Assembly (NCBI GenBank): GCA_041391665.1
Contig: JAWKNO010000001.1
Coordinates: forward strand, 2,356,001 to 2,420,000
Length of the DNA stretch: 64,000 bases
Source of the DNA: Bacteroidia bacterium
GTDB taxonomy: Bacteria > Bacteroidota > Bacteroidia > J057
Direction: 5' to 3'
Shown: positions 17,301 to 25,795 of the stretch, piece after piece
How the letters are laid out: each line of letters opens with the position of its first letter
How positions within the stretch are numbered: position 1 is the first letter of the stretch
The notes under the pieces: model-generated
What the model was told of the DNA's origin: nothing
The model's database searches: none
The model's input: the letters and a program-made list of their open reading frames with translations, nothing else
Program-made: the position numbers and the translations under genes

Positions 17301-19191
17301 TAAGTGTGTAAGTTGTGGTAGCGGTAGGGCTAGCCACCGGGTTTCTTATGGTCGGGTCGCTAAGCCCGGTGACCGGCGTCCACTGAAAATTGGCACTGTC
17401 GATATTAAGACCGGTTGGAATCAATGTTACACTGTTGCCTTCGCAAATGGTGGGATTGGAGAAAGGATTGAGCAAAGGTATATCGTCTACGATTACCAGT
17501 ACACTGTCTATATAATTACAATTTAGCGTAGAAACAGTCACCTGATAGAGCGTATTACTGGTTGGCGATGCGATGGGGTTGGGGATACCCGTATTGCTCA
17601 GTGCAATGGGGGGGTCCCAGGAGAAGGTAAACGGTACAGGATTGCCTGAAAGAGAAAAAGAGGCATTCAACTGTGCCGAATCGCCTGCGCAAATATGTAC
17701 AACCGGATCAGTCGTTAGTTCCAGCACGCCTTCCGAATCAATGGTAAACGGTTCTATAATCGGGCATGTGCCGGGAACATTGCTGGTGTAGGAGACGATA
17801 TAATTGATCGGGAAAGTTGCGCCTGAAGTATTGACAATCGGGTTGCGGATATTAGGGTTGCTGAGCCCTGTAGCGGGGGTCCATAAATAAGTACCTGTAC
17901 CGCCAGGATTGGGGGTCGAAGCTATGAGCTGAACCAACGAATCGCTTGCAGGACAGATCAGGGTATGATTTGAGGGCAAAATTTCACCGTCGTTGACGAT
18001 AATATTATAGCCCACATTAGATTTTCCGATAATCGGGCACCCATTGTCCGCTACCGAAACGGAGAAAAAGTAATTGCCGGTATCAGCCACTGTGGTTGCC
18101 CATGAGAAGGAACCATTTACCGGGTTAATACCTGAAAAGCCAAGGGTCGCGTTGGGGGCAGCATTTCCGAGATTATAGAAAATAGAAAGCGTATCACCGG
18201 TATCAGGGTCAATGGCTGACATGTCGAACGTAAGGGTATTTCCGGCACACACCGAGAAAGTATTGCCATTCAACTGACCTCCGCTGACATTGATAGGGGT
18301 GTTGATTAAAGGTGTCTGATTGGTACAGAATATCACCACCATCTGGATATCGCGCATGGTAGAACCGATGAGTACCCCGTTTCGGTATTCTTTGACCCGA
18401 AGCGCGACAATACCTTGCTGAAGTCCATTGGGCTGAAAAGCAAACTGACCGGAGTTTGGATCAAAGTTGAATGACCCCGGAGGGTTGGTCGCCATTGGGT
18501 AAGATACACTAAAACCAGGATTGTAGGGAACCGGAACCGGAATTCCTCCAATATAATCCAATGGATCAGTCAGTTCGAAAACCAGCGAATCCCCATCATC
18601 GTCCTTTACGCCATTATTAAAGAGAAAAGGCTGTCCCTCACAGAGGAAAGGCACAGGAGCGACCGTAAAGTACGGTGAATTGTTGCAGGTTACATTCAGG
18701 TTGTCGAGGGTTGCCTCGATATACATACGAGTAATGGTAGTGACCACAGAATTGGTGATGGCATAATTGCGGCAACAAAGCTGCCAGCTGATATTCCAGT
18801 CGGGACATTGTTGGGGCAGGGTAGTGACAATCTGGTACGTATGCTCCTCTACACCAGGTAAAATGCCACCATTACACGTACTGCTGGGCTGTTGTGATGG
18901 ACAAAGCGGAGACAACTCTATCAGCGATGTCCGGTCAGCTTTTAAGATGTAAGGCGCAATTCCACATGAGTCAGAACGAAATACGATATTCTGTTTATCA
19001 GTAAGATTGGATCCAATACAATCTCTGTAAATCGTAAGGGTAATGCGATAGGTATTTCCTCCCAGACATTCATATCTGAGATCAGACCCCATTGCATGGG
19101 TTGCATAAGCAGAATAACCTGTGATGACTGAAATGACAAGTGCAAGACAGGAATAAACCAGATATTTCAGGACAGTAACCTTTGCGTGCAT
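14374..19191 (-). CDS. Giant SprB-repeat surface adhesin with gliding-motility C-terminal domain
   Basis: 1605 residues. A signal peptide is followed by an N-terminal region seen in many gliding-associated proteins (ATHAMGSDLRYECLGGNTY). Ig/cadherin-like segments follow (about 180-640). Then come ten SprB-type repeats of ~70-80 residues (about 650-1420), each opening with a motif such as VTCFGGTDGSAFVEATGG followed by PPYxYxW/I and LPAGxYxVxVxDxxxC. A PKD domain (WEFGDGGESDEENPTHTY) lies near 1470. The end is a type B T9SS sorting/gliding C-terminal domain (VPNAFTPNGDGHNDNF ... YDRWG ... WNGRNKNG ... GVYVWVID). It should be exported by the T9SS and held at the cell surface, like SprB, acting in adhesion or gliding. 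One repeat has lost the first glycine pattern (LRCLGDSNAIATA), a mild degeneration. Confidence 0.9.
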   Translation of the reverse strand: MHAKVTVLKYLVYSCLALVISVITGYSAYATHAMGSDLRYECLGGNTYRITLTIYRDCIGSNLTDKQNIVFRSDSCGIAPYILKADRTSLIELSPLCPSQQPSSTCNGGILPGVEEHTYQIVTTLPQQCPDWNISWQLCCRNYAITNSVVTTITRMYIEATLDNLNVTCNNSPYFTVAPVPFLCEGQPFLFNNGVKDDDGDSLVFELTDPLDYIGGIPVPVPYNPGFSVSYPMATNPPGSFNFDPNSGQFAFQPNGLQQGIVALRVKEYRNGVLIGSTMRDIQMVVIFCTNQTPLINTPINVSGGQLNGNTFSVCAGNTLTFDMSAIDPDTGDTLSIFYNLGNAAPNATLGFSGINPVNGSFSWATTVADTGNYFFSVSVADNGCPIIGKSNVGYNIIVNDGEILPSNHTLICPASDSLVQLIASTPNPGGTGTYLWTPATGLSNPNIRNPIVNTSGATFPINYIVSYTSNVPGTCPIIEPFTIDSEGVLELTTDPVVHICAGDSAQLNASFSLSGNPVPFTFSWDPPIALSNTGIPNPIASPTSNTLYQVTVSTLNCNYIDSVLVIVDDIPLLNPFSNPTICEGNSVTLIPTGLNIDSANFQWTPVTGLSDPTIRNPVASPTATTTYTLTVSNGCGTSVQNVTINVTPPLTVTMSSSDVQCNGANDGTATVVTYGGAGGNSFVWTPNVSSSASAINLPAGTYSVVVQDAASCTDTGVVVISEPAPLIPAITGTTDIFCAGDSTGTISVSASGGTPNYTYAIDGVNFVSVPVFSFLTAGTYTFTVMDDNGCTANIPGIAINQPNTPLVAVLDSQINTNCSNNLGSVFVSASGGTPSYIFEIPGYSPPSASGTVSGLFPGTYFTIVTDSLGCTDTVSAEILEISDPWGQVDSIKPVSCYGGSDGEVWISATDGMPPYQFSIDNGPYINSTHFTGLAPGPHFISIIDADICEYSLAFFITEPDSLYGLVGNKIDVECNGEFTGQATIIAKGGTSPFQMSLDGGPFGSPNIFFNLAAGNYTVTIRDIKGCEADVPFEILEPLPLNAVIAQKEDISCFGLHDGMIVVQALGGVPDFTYSIDGVNYVNDSIFPNLGAGSYTLYVKDKFDCPDSVTVQIIEPSLVGVNVVNTSDADCFGTPSGTITLAGTGGTQPYVFSVDTANTFVPGPTLNNLPAGPYAIILRDANGCTAETTAEINEPPKLLGEIDVTELRCLGDSNAIATAMITGGVPPYRYEWTTGATTQTITNLPAGNYVVLVSDANDCQISVSTEVIGPPLFAFDTTLYTDVTCFGGTDGSAFVEATGGLPPYIYTWSNGGDNQAVFDLAAGDYVITVTDTNNCVLIDTVTISQPDPIVIEIIDIENAFCNLDNGAATVQASGGIPEYRYTWQTTPPQEGPTATNLYGIPFGGPYTVTVTDSNNCVQTLEVAVGTQDPPIADFEHDLGISDTIIFNEKGVRFTNLSQGAIAYHWEFGDGGESDEENPTHTYRKEGIYTVMLIAYDTNFGCPDTATKTFYLIPPGAIYVPNAFTPNGDGHNDNFFPVGIGVVRMNMDIYDRWGHHLVTLYNMSEYWNGRNKNGNAVQEGVYVWVIDATINDGTRVQRAGTVTLIR

Positions 19192-19585
19192 AAAGCCATG
19201 GTTTTAGTTTTCCTTAGGCAAATACCTTCTTTTGAATGATTTCCCCCGTAAGGTTCAATTGAAAAGCATGTTAGCGTCAGGGAAAAATAGATGCAAAGTT
19301 TATTGTGCGAACGAAAGACTTTTCGTATAAACCAAATTTCCGCCTGTAAATATAAAACTGAAAAGAACGAAACAAGTACTAAAATCTCCTGACAACACAA
19401 TAATCACTTGTGATTCGGGAGTAGTGATAATAATTTACTCCTTTCTGTTGAAAGTAAATTAACAATCACAATTCAGGATTCTATGTAAGATTCCTGTGAT
19501 TTTTGTCGGGATTACAGGCATGAACAAGAACAAGCGATTTAAAGAAAAGGCGAATTGTTGAAGTAACCAAAAAGTTTTAAACTTT
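19192..19585. other. 394-base intergenic region upstream of the adhesin gene
   Basis: No credible gene. It holds a 14-base inverted repeat AATCAC-TT-GTGATT (19402-19415), a weak 7-bp stem CCTGTGA / TTACAGG with a 12-base loop (about 19494-19519), and an A/T-rich inverted repeat AAAAAGTTT-T-AAACTTTTT (19569-19587) that overlaps the stop of the upstream gene and could act as a weak terminator. A promoter for the adhesin must lie here, but I could not place one with confidence. Confidence 0.5.
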
Positions 19586-22500
19586 TTACGGTGTTCGTAC
19601 AATTTTCCCTCTGAAGGTCTGGCCCTTATAGAATATTACATAGAAGTATATACCGGGGGACAGACCCGCTATTTCAACTTCATGTGCAAAATGGTCTTTT
19701 TGCTCCCATGTATATTTTGCCAGTTCCTGCCAGTTTCCGTTGTAGATGCCAAAAGCTACGGGCGCATCAGCGGTGGAAGCAAATTTTATCTGGAGTTTTT
19801 CCTGAAATGGATTGGGATATACCCGAACCAGTTTAGAAACATCAAACGCGATGGTGAAGGTATCTGAATACACTTCAAGGCCGTGTGAATGAATCAGTTT
19901 GAGGTAGTACTGATTTTTGCCTTTCTCCGGTGTTTCATCGGTAAACGAATAGCTCACCGGCTGAAGGCTAACCCCACCGGCTGCTAGTTCTCCGATCTTT
20001 TCAAAGATTCCCCGGTCGCCTGCCCGGTACACTTCATATGTTTCAGTCTGAATTTCTACAGGTGTAGTCCAGGTGAGTTCGACCTGCTCAAAAATCTGCT
20101 CAGCTGTCAGATGAATTTTTACAGGGTAGGTAGCGCCTGTTCTCAGTGCTTCGCCCCCTGTACCCATACCTCCGCTTCCCAGCGTATCTATCTTTACGAC
20201 TGCCGAAAAATACCTGCCAAAGGTAGCGTCGTGCCATGAACCCGGTTCATTTTTTTCAGTATTTCGGAACTCCTTGTAATATGGACCCGTTACGGTTTCA
20301 TGACCTTTAAACAGGTCGGGGTTTTGTCCCGGACTCAGCGTATAAAAAATCATATCCTTATGGGACGCCAGCTCCTCTGGTGCAATGGCTTTATTGAGGT
20401 CGTTGAAGTCTTTGCTGGTATAGTAAAATCTGAGCGTAACGGTGTCATTGGGTTGTACCGGAGAGGATATTTCATAATATCTGTTCATGGTGTACCACCC
20501 TTTGGGGTTGTTGACGTATGGCGCATCTGAGAGATCTTTCCCCATTTCACCGTACCCTTCGGTAACTACAATTTTGACATCGTCAGGTTGAAGATCAATT
20601 CCTGCGCTATCAAGGTTTTTAAAAGACAGCAGTAAGAAATCCTGGTCGGAGACCGGGGCTGTACCTGCATTCTTCCAGAAGTGTGTCCAACCATTTTGGT
20701 CAGTACATTTTTCATCTGCAACAAAAACGCCGGGGAAGTCAGGGATAGAAGCGGGGGCTGCACATCCGGGCACAGCATCAATACAAATATTATCCAGATA
20801 GAGATTCTGGCCGAAAAAAGATTCCAGAATTGCCTCAAAAGAAATATAAATCTGATCACCTACCCACGGATCGAGACTGATGGTTTCCCTGCGCCATTCA
20901 TTACAACCTGTAGGTTCCCAGGCAACAACATTTACACTAAACGGTGAAATCGCTGTCTGAAGATCCATATGGGACTTCGAGTAAACCTGTGTGAAGTGTT
21001 GACCACAGTTACTGGAAACAGACACATCCAGGGTAAGTTCATTGGCCGGATTCATCGCTTTGTATGCCACATCAAAGCTAAGTGTCGCGCTACTCATACC
21101 GGAAAGATCAATCAGCGGGCTGACGATTGCATCCTGGGTGCCTCCAGGGCCGGCAGAGACTCCGCCATTGTGCCACATGCCATTGGTATTATATCGCAGC
21201 ATATGATTTCCTCGGGCTGAGCAGGTAGACATGGAGTAAAGATCAAAAGACAGGAGCTGATCAAAGTTGCCTGCAATCCAGTCTGAAGGTACGGTATTAT
21301 CCTCAAAGTCCCGGCAATAAGGAAATGTATTAACTACTTCGGTAACTGTGACATAGGCGAAAACGCGGCTGATCTGATCGTCAAATTCATTTTCGTCGAG
21401 ACCTGCATTGTTTACGTCAGTGACGTGTACCAGAACATGGTGGGTGCCAGGCAGCATATTTTCAGGTTGCAGGCGAACATCCACTGAGTCGGCAGGGGAA
21501 AGTTTTCCTGACCAGTAAAAAGTTTTACCGGCACTGTTATCCATAGATTGATGGATTTTCATGGAGGTAATTTCCACATTGCCTGTATTGACCAGTCGAA
21601 CTTTTGGGTAGAATGGAGGCCCGCAGCTGATGGGAGTGGGTGAAATAAGTTCTTTTACAGATACATTTCTGTAAGGAACATAACAACCCATAGAGGTAAG
21701 CAAAGAAGCACGAACACCCAGCAGCGAGTTTCTCATCCGGATTTTCTGCCCGGGGGTAAACATATTCATACAGCCCCAGTTGCCATTGTCCATATAATTT
21801 TCATACAAGTCCTGGACATCGGCAGAAAATGGATTATTGGGTCCGGGATCGTCGGCATCAGTCGTACAGGAATTGATGGTCTGGCCAGCGGTGCAATTGA
21901 CTGTCTGAGGACCGGCGTCCGGAGGGGTGTCGCAGATTCTGTCTCCGTCAAGCAGGCAATTGGAGTTATCGCAGGACGTTTTACCTGGAGGATCAAAATA
22001 GGTATCCATCAGGTTGAGATAGTGTCCCAATTGGTGTACAGCTGCAGATATATTATTTCTTTGAGGGTTGAAAAAAGGAGCGGCAATCACAGGGCCATCG
22101 AAAGACTGTCCGTGGGCAGCAGCGAGGTAGGAATAACCTTCAATACCGCATTCAGTATTAGAGGCATCTTTACAGATATTATTGACAATCCAGATATTGA
22201 TGTATTGATGAGAGTCCCAGAATGAAAGCGCCTTCAGACATTCATCTTGTGTGCTGGTACTTCCGGTGCAAAGTTCATCTCGTTTCAGGTTGGAAAGAGG
22301 CGTAGCTACACGCGTGATTCCGTTGGTTGGATTTCCGTTGGGGTCATTTTTGGCAAGACAAAATTCAATTTCTACGTCAGCGGCATTGATTCCCGCATTG
22401 GAGTGAAACGGCCCGCCGGCGAAAGCACCTGTATTTCTAAAAGCCTGATTGATCAGGTCTATGGCTCCATAAACACGGTCATCGGTGATATTGGATGTAC

Positions 22501-22807
22501 TATTGTCGGGGATTGTATCGCCGGGAAGATGCATGATATGCACTACGACGGGAAGAGTGAGTACCCCTCGTTTGTTTGAGGAGAGGTCGGCCTGGCGAAA
22601 AAGCCATGCTTCAATCTCATCCGTATATCGCTGATATGCAGTATCCGTAAGGTATTTTGCCTTATGAACATCATCCGCAGCTACAGTCGGGCCGGAAGTT
22701 TGAGACCATGCCGGAACCGCAATGAGAATCCATCCTAACCATACGGACAGTCTCAGGACGCGTGTTCCCGCTGAGATATACCTATACAAACGTCTATAAT
22801 TCATCAT
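19586..22807 (-). CDS. Secreted M43-like (pappalysin) protein with broken zinc motif and T9SS sorting domain
   Basis: About 1073 residues from MMNYRR. A longer frame reaches 22879, but its first 24 residues look unlike a signal, whereas an export signal (VWLGWILIAVPAWSQ) follows MMNYRR. Residues ~100-370 resemble M43 peptidases: conserved FCLAKNDPNGNPTNGI, the metal-site segment and a Met-turn-like NYMDNGNWGCMNMFTPGQ. In the HExxHxxGxxH position the sequence is HQLGHYLNLMD, so the catalytic Glu is Gln and the third His is Asp. The intact homologue at 41.2 kb reads HEVGHWLNLRH. Downstream are beta-rich domains of CARDB/MAM-like character and a type A T9SS sorting domain (VRVYPNPFQEKLQIKF ... 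GLSPGIYFYVIF). It is probably a surface or secreted pseudo-protease or binding protein rather than an enzyme. Confidence 0.8.
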   Translation of the reverse strand: MMNYRRLYRYISAGTRVLRLSVWLGWILIAVPAWSQTSGPTVAADDVHKAKYLTDTAYQRYTDEIEAWLFRQADLSSNKRGVLTLPVVVHIMHLPGDTIPDNSTSNITDDRVYGAIDLINQAFRNTGAFAGGPFHSNAGINAADVEIEFCLAKNDPNGNPTNGITRVATPLSNLKRDELCTGSTSTQDECLKALSFWDSHQYINIWIVNNICKDASNTECGIEGYSYLAAAHGQSFDGPVIAAPFFNPQRNNISAAVHQLGHYLNLMDTYFDPPGKTSCDNSNCLLDGDRICDTPPDAGPQTVNCTAGQTINSCTTDADDPGPNNPFSADVQDLYENYMDNGNWGCMNMFTPGQKIRMRNSLLGVRASLLTSMGCYVPYRNVSVKELISPTPISCGPPFYPKVRLVNTGNVEITSMKIHQSMDNSAGKTFYWSGKLSPADSVDVRLQPENMLPGTHHVLVHVTDVNNAGLDENEFDDQISRVFAYVTVTEVVNTFPYCRDFEDNTVPSDWIAGNFDQLLSFDLYSMSTCSARGNHMLRYNTNGMWHNGGVSAGPGGTQDAIVSPLIDLSGMSSATLSFDVAYKAMNPANELTLDVSVSSNCGQHFTQVYSKSHMDLQTAISPFSVNVVAWEPTGCNEWRRETISLDPWVGDQIYISFEAILESFFGQNLYLDNICIDAVPGCAAPASIPDFPGVFVADEKCTDQNGWTHFWKNAGTAPVSDQDFLLLSFKNLDSAGIDLQPDDVKIVVTEGYGEMGKDLSDAPYVNNPKGWYTMNRYYEISSPVQPNDTVTLRFYYTSKDFNDLNKAIAPEELASHKDMIFYTLSPGQNPDLFKGHETVTGPYYKEFRNTEKNEPGSWHDATFGRYFSAVVKIDTLGSGGMGTGGEALRTGATYPVKIHLTAEQIFEQVELTWTTPVEIQTETYEVYRAGDRGIFEKIGELAAGGVSLQPVSYSFTDETPEKGKNQYYLKLIHSHGLEVYSDTFTIAFDVSKLVRVYPNPFQEKLQIKFASTADAPVAFGIYNGNWQELAKYTWEQKDHFAHEVEIAGLSPGIYFYVIFYKGQTFRGKIVRTP

Positions 22808-23011
22808 CCTTATTGACAAGCACACAGTGTAAGGACTACAATGCAAGAGAGGGAAAGCGATAAACTCAGAGGATAACAAATCAAAAACCGGGCCGCTATT
22901 TTGTGGGAGGCAGAATTTTTCCTAAAAAAAAGGAAAATGGGTTTTAGCCGAATACAGGAGGGGTGCCTGGGGGCTATTTGTGGGAAAGGAGAACAGGAAG
23001 CAGGGGTATAT

Positions 23012-23050
23012 AAAAAAAAGAGGGAGCGGCCCTTTGGGAGAGCCGTCCCT
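23012..23050 (-). terminator. Orphan terminator-like hairpin
   Basis: AGGGA(g)CGGC pairs with GCCG/TCCCT around an 11-base loop. On the minus strand the stem is followed by eight T residues. No minus-strand gene ends nearby, since the next gene on the right is on the plus strand, so its purpose is unclear. Confidence 0.45.
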
Positions 23051-23265
23051 ACAGCACAACCATGAAAACACAATACATCTTAATCCCGTTGCGGGATATC
23101 TTTTATTGCTGACTGCAAACAGTATTTGCAGTTGGGTCAGTGTAGATATTAGAAGAACTTAATGCCAAAATTAATAAATTTAATATACAACAAAAAATTT
23201 AATTCTGATTTTTTTTAGATCATTTTGAAATTTTGAAGAATTTTATTCTACCGGGCTAATTTACG

Positions 23266-23273
23266 TATCTTTG
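23266..23273 (+). promoter_or_regulatory. -7 element of the GroES-like gene
   Basis: TATCTTTG matches TAnnTTTG; no good -33 element is seen at 19-21 bases. It ends 26 bases before the ATG at 23300, as with proS, supporting that start over the ATG at 23282. Confidence 0.5.
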
Positions 23274-23299
23274 ATGAGAAAATGACAATCAAATATAAT

Positions 23300-23677
23300 A
23301 TGGAAGAAACAGAGACGAAGCTGGATAAACTGATTATCATTGGAGATAGGATCTTGATAAAACTTCGTAACCAGGAAGACCGGACAGAAAGCGGGCTATA
23401 TCTGCCTCCAGGCGTTGGAGACAAGGAAAAAGTACAAACAGGATTTGTTATGAAAGTGGGGCCCGGTTATCCGATTCCGATGCCACCCGAAGATGATGAG
23501 CCGTGGAAAGACCGGCAGGAAGGCATAAAATACATACCACTTCAGGCAAAAGAAGGAGACGTGGCTATATTCCTGCAGAAGGATGCTTATGAAGTGATGT
23601 ATGCTGGTGAAAAATACTTTATTGTGAGCCAGCATGCGATTCTGATGTTAGAGCGGGACGAAGGATTGTTTGAGTAA
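23300..23677 (+). CDS. GroES-family co-chaperonin with enlarged roof loop
   Basis: 125 residues from MEETETKLDK (a start 6 codons earlier at 23282 is possible). The GroES fold is visible: an N-terminal strand (IIIGDRILIKL), a mobile-loop region with the ESGLYLPPG hydrophobic tripeptide used to bind GroEL, a core strand (VQTGFVMKVGPG), and the final strands (GDVAIFL ... KYFIVSQHAILML). Between the GPG turn and GDVAIF lies a long insertion rich in Pro and acids (PIPMPPEDDEPWKDRQEGI), where normal GroES has a short roof hairpin. No groEL gene is adjacent. It is probably a paralogue acting with the chromosomal GroEL or a specialised partner; it is unlikely to be the main GroES. It is a single-gene unit. 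Confidence 0.75.
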   Translation: MEETETKLDKLIIIGDRILIKLRNQEDRTESGLYLPPGVGDKEKVQTGFVMKVGPGYPIPMPPEDDEPWKDRQEGIKYIPLQAKEGDVAIFLQKDAYEVMYAGEKYFIVSQHAILMLERDEGLFE

Positions 23678-23788
23678 TCTGCCAAAATTTTTAGTATATC
23701 GGAGGCTGTTTGCAGCGGTAATCTAAAATTTTTTATATTTTTTTTTGGTTATTTATTTTTTTACACCTAAATTGCACATATAATTAGC

Positions 23789-24577
23789 ATGAATTCTAAT
23801 TCGTACTTTGTTTTTCTGATAGTAGGTATAATACTTGGATCAGGATGTGGGAAAGAAACCCAGGTAGCAGTCGAACCAGATGTCATCATGGTCACAGACT
23901 ATGGTGAAGTCGGGTTACAGTTATATGATGAGACCCCCATTCACAGGGATAATTTTCTCAAGCTCGCCAAATCGGGGTTTTATGATAGTTTAATGTTTCA
24001 TCGGGTGATTTACGATTTTATGATCCAGGCGGGAGATCCTCGTACCAGGAACGAATCGACCATGCAGGATACTACTTTGGGTGATGATCCGGGTTATACG
24101 CTGCCGGCAGAGATTATCGAATCATTTATTCATACGCGGGGGAAACTTGCCGCAGCAAGATATCCTGACGATATGAATCCGGAATGGCGGTCATCGGGCA
24201 GCCAGTTTTATATTGTAACTGGTGCGCCGGCTACCTCAGCAAGACTGGACACGATGGAGATGCAGTACAACTATGTGCGGAAAGGTCGGTATTTTACTGA
24301 TTGGCAGGCAGTTGTAGGAAAAGGGGAATTTTCTGGTACATTTGATGAGTACCTGAAAGCGGAGAATTTTGAGGATTATCGATATACCCCTGCTCAACGC
24401 AATGCATATAAAAATGAGGGTGGAGCACCCTGGCTGGATTTTCAATATACAATATTTGGCGAAGTTGTGAGTGGGATGAATGTTGTTGACAAGATTGGTA
24501 AAGAAGGAACAGATGCCTACAACCGTCCGGTAAAACCAATACGAATTTTAAAAATGATTGTCCCCGATACGCATTAA
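23789..24577 (+). CDS. Cyclophilin-type peptidyl-prolyl isomerase lipoprotein
   Basis: 262 residues. A lipoprotein signal ends at lipobox LGSGC (about residue 20), so the protein is anchored by lipid and periplasm-facing. The cyclophilin domain is clear: an NFLKLAKSGFYDSLMFHRVI strand-loop with the catalytic Arg, then FMIQAGDP, GSQFYIVTGAP and the C-terminal FGEVVSGMNVVDKI. A ~50-residue helical insertion (residues about 150-205, around YNYVRKGRYFTDWQAVVGKG) departs from short cyclophilins but is seen in Bacteroidota lipoprotein forms. The expected role is catalysing prolyl cis-trans steps in folding envelope proteins. It lies alone between the GroES-like gene and recA. Confidence 0.9.
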   Translation: MNSNSYFVFLIVGIILGSGCGKETQVAVEPDVIMVTDYGEVGLQLYDETPIHRDNFLKLAKSGFYDSLMFHRVIYDFMIQAGDPRTRNESTMQDTTLGDDPGYTLPAEIIESFIHTRGKLAAARYPDDMNPEWRSSGSQFYIVTGAPATSARLDTMEMQYNYVRKGRYFTDWQAVVGKGEFSGTFDEYLKAENFEDYRYTPAQRNAYKNEGGAPWLDFQYTIFGEVVSGMNVVDKIGKEGTDAYNRPVKPIRILKMIVPDTH

Positions 24578-24636
24578 GCGTACACTTTTTATAGAACCAT
24601 AACCATTTACGCAGCAAAAGTAATTTCTTTAAACCA

Positions 24637-25719
24637 ATGGCAAAAGATATCAAATCTGAAAAACTGAAGTCCCTCATGATGACCGTAGATAAGCTGGAAA
24701 AGACCTACGGTAAAGGGATTGTAATGAAACTGAGCGATAATCCGGTTTCTGATGTGCCGGCTCTGTCTACGGGTTCGCTTGGTCTGGATATAGCTTTGGG
24801 GATCGGTGGTATTCCCCGTGGAAGAATTGTGGAAATCTACGGCCCTGAATCTTCAGGTAAGACTACTCTGGCAATGCATATGATTGCCGAAGCGCAAAAA
24901 TCAGGAGGACTGGCTGCATTTATTGATGCAGAACATGCCTTTGACCGCACCTATGCAGAAAAACTGGGAATTGATACGGAGAACCTGTATGTCTCTCAGC
25001 CAGATTATGGTGAGCAGGCACTGGAAATCGCCGAATACCTGATTCGCTCCAGTGCAATTGATATTGTAGTCATTGACTCCGTCGCAGCACTGACCCCTAA
25101 AGCTGAGATTGAAGGTGAAATGGGCGACTCTAAAATGGGCTTACAGGCTCGTCTCATGTCTCAGGCGTTGCGTAAACTTACTGCGGCCATCTCCAAAACT
25201 AACTGTGTTTGTATATTTATCAACCAGCTTCGCGATAAAATTGGTGTAATGTTTGGCAACCCTGAAACCACTACTGGGGGTAATGCCTTGAAATTTTACG
25301 CCTCTGTTCGTCTGGATATTCGCCGTACTGCGCAGATTAAAGAAGGTACTGATAGCATAGGTAACCGTGTAAAAGTAAAAGTGGTGAAAAATAAAGTAGC
25401 CCCTCCCTTTAAGTTTGCTGAATTTGATATCATGTTTGGTGAAGGTGTGTCCATTGAAGGTGAAGTGCTGGATCTGGCCGTAGAAGAGGATATCGTACAA
25501 AAGGCGGGCTCCTGGTTTAGTTATAGTGGCGACAAACTCGGACAGGGAAGAGACGCTGCCAAACGGATGCTGTCAGACAATCCTGAACTGATGGAGGAAA
25601 TAAAAGCAAAGGTAATGGCTGTGAAGGGAATTGGTGCCGGCGCCAGTGCCAGTAAAGCCCGCACAAAATCTTCCGAAAACATTATAGAAGACGAAGTGGA
25701 ATCTGAACTTGCAGAATAG
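24637..25719 (+). CDS. recA: Recombinase RecA
   Basis: 360 residues, full length. Walker A GPESSGKTTL (about residues 69-78), Walker B IDIVVIDSVAAL, the L1/L2 DNA-binding loops (EGEMGDSKMGLQARLMSQALR; FGNPETTTGGNALKFY) and an acidic C-terminus (EDEVESELAE) are all present. It drives homologous strand exchange and SOS induction. No LexA-like box is obvious in the short 5' region. A strong two-way terminator follows. Confidence 0.98.
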   Translation: MAKDIKSEKLKSLMMTVDKLEKTYGKGIVMKLSDNPVSDVPALSTGSLGLDIALGIGGIPRGRIVEIYGPESSGKTTLAMHMIAEAQKSGGLAAFIDAEHAFDRTYAEKLGIDTENLYVSQPDYGEQALEIAEYLIRSSAIDIVVIDSVAALTPKAEIEGEMGDSKMGLQARLMSQALRKLTAAISKTNCVCIFINQLRDKIGVMFGNPETTTGGNALKFYASVRLDIRRTAQIKEGTDSIGNRVKVKVVKNKVAPPFKFAEFDIMFGEGVSIEGEVLDLAVEEDIVQKAGSWFSYSGDKLGQGRDAAKRMLSDNPELMEEIKAKVMAVKGIGAGASASKARTKSSENIIEDEVESELAE

Positions 25720-25736
25720 TACACAACGTAGTTTAC

Positions 25737-25777
25737 ATAAAAAAACGGCTGAGAGATTGATTCTTTCAGCCGTTTTT
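25737..25777. terminator. Bidirectional terminator between recA and floA
   Basis: A-tract, stem CGGCTGA / TCAGCCG and T-tract form a symmetric hairpin that can end transcripts from both converging genes. Confidence 0.88.
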
Positions 25778-25795
25778 GGTTTCTATCCTAAAAAA

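Larger units (their letters stand above)
22808..23299. other. 492-base intergenic region between the M43-like and GroES-like genes
   Basis: No credible gene. Contents: an orphan terminator-like hairpin (23012-23050), a short perfect hairpin ATCCCG-TTG-CGGGAT (23083-23097), a very AT-rich stretch (about 23160-23250) and the -7 element of the GroES-like gene (23266-23273). An 87-codon minus-strand frame here is low-complexity (LSLSLSLS) and not credible. Confidence 0.5.

Noticed and set aside
19167..19400. 77-codon minus-strand frame upstream of the adhesin
   Set aside because: It overlaps the adhesin start in another frame and has no signal or domain; more likely leader sequence.
22810..23073. 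87-codon minus-strand frame before the GroES-like gene
   Set aside because: Composition is low-complexity (LSLSLSLSC), no start context, and it overlaps a hairpin; it looks like a chance frame.
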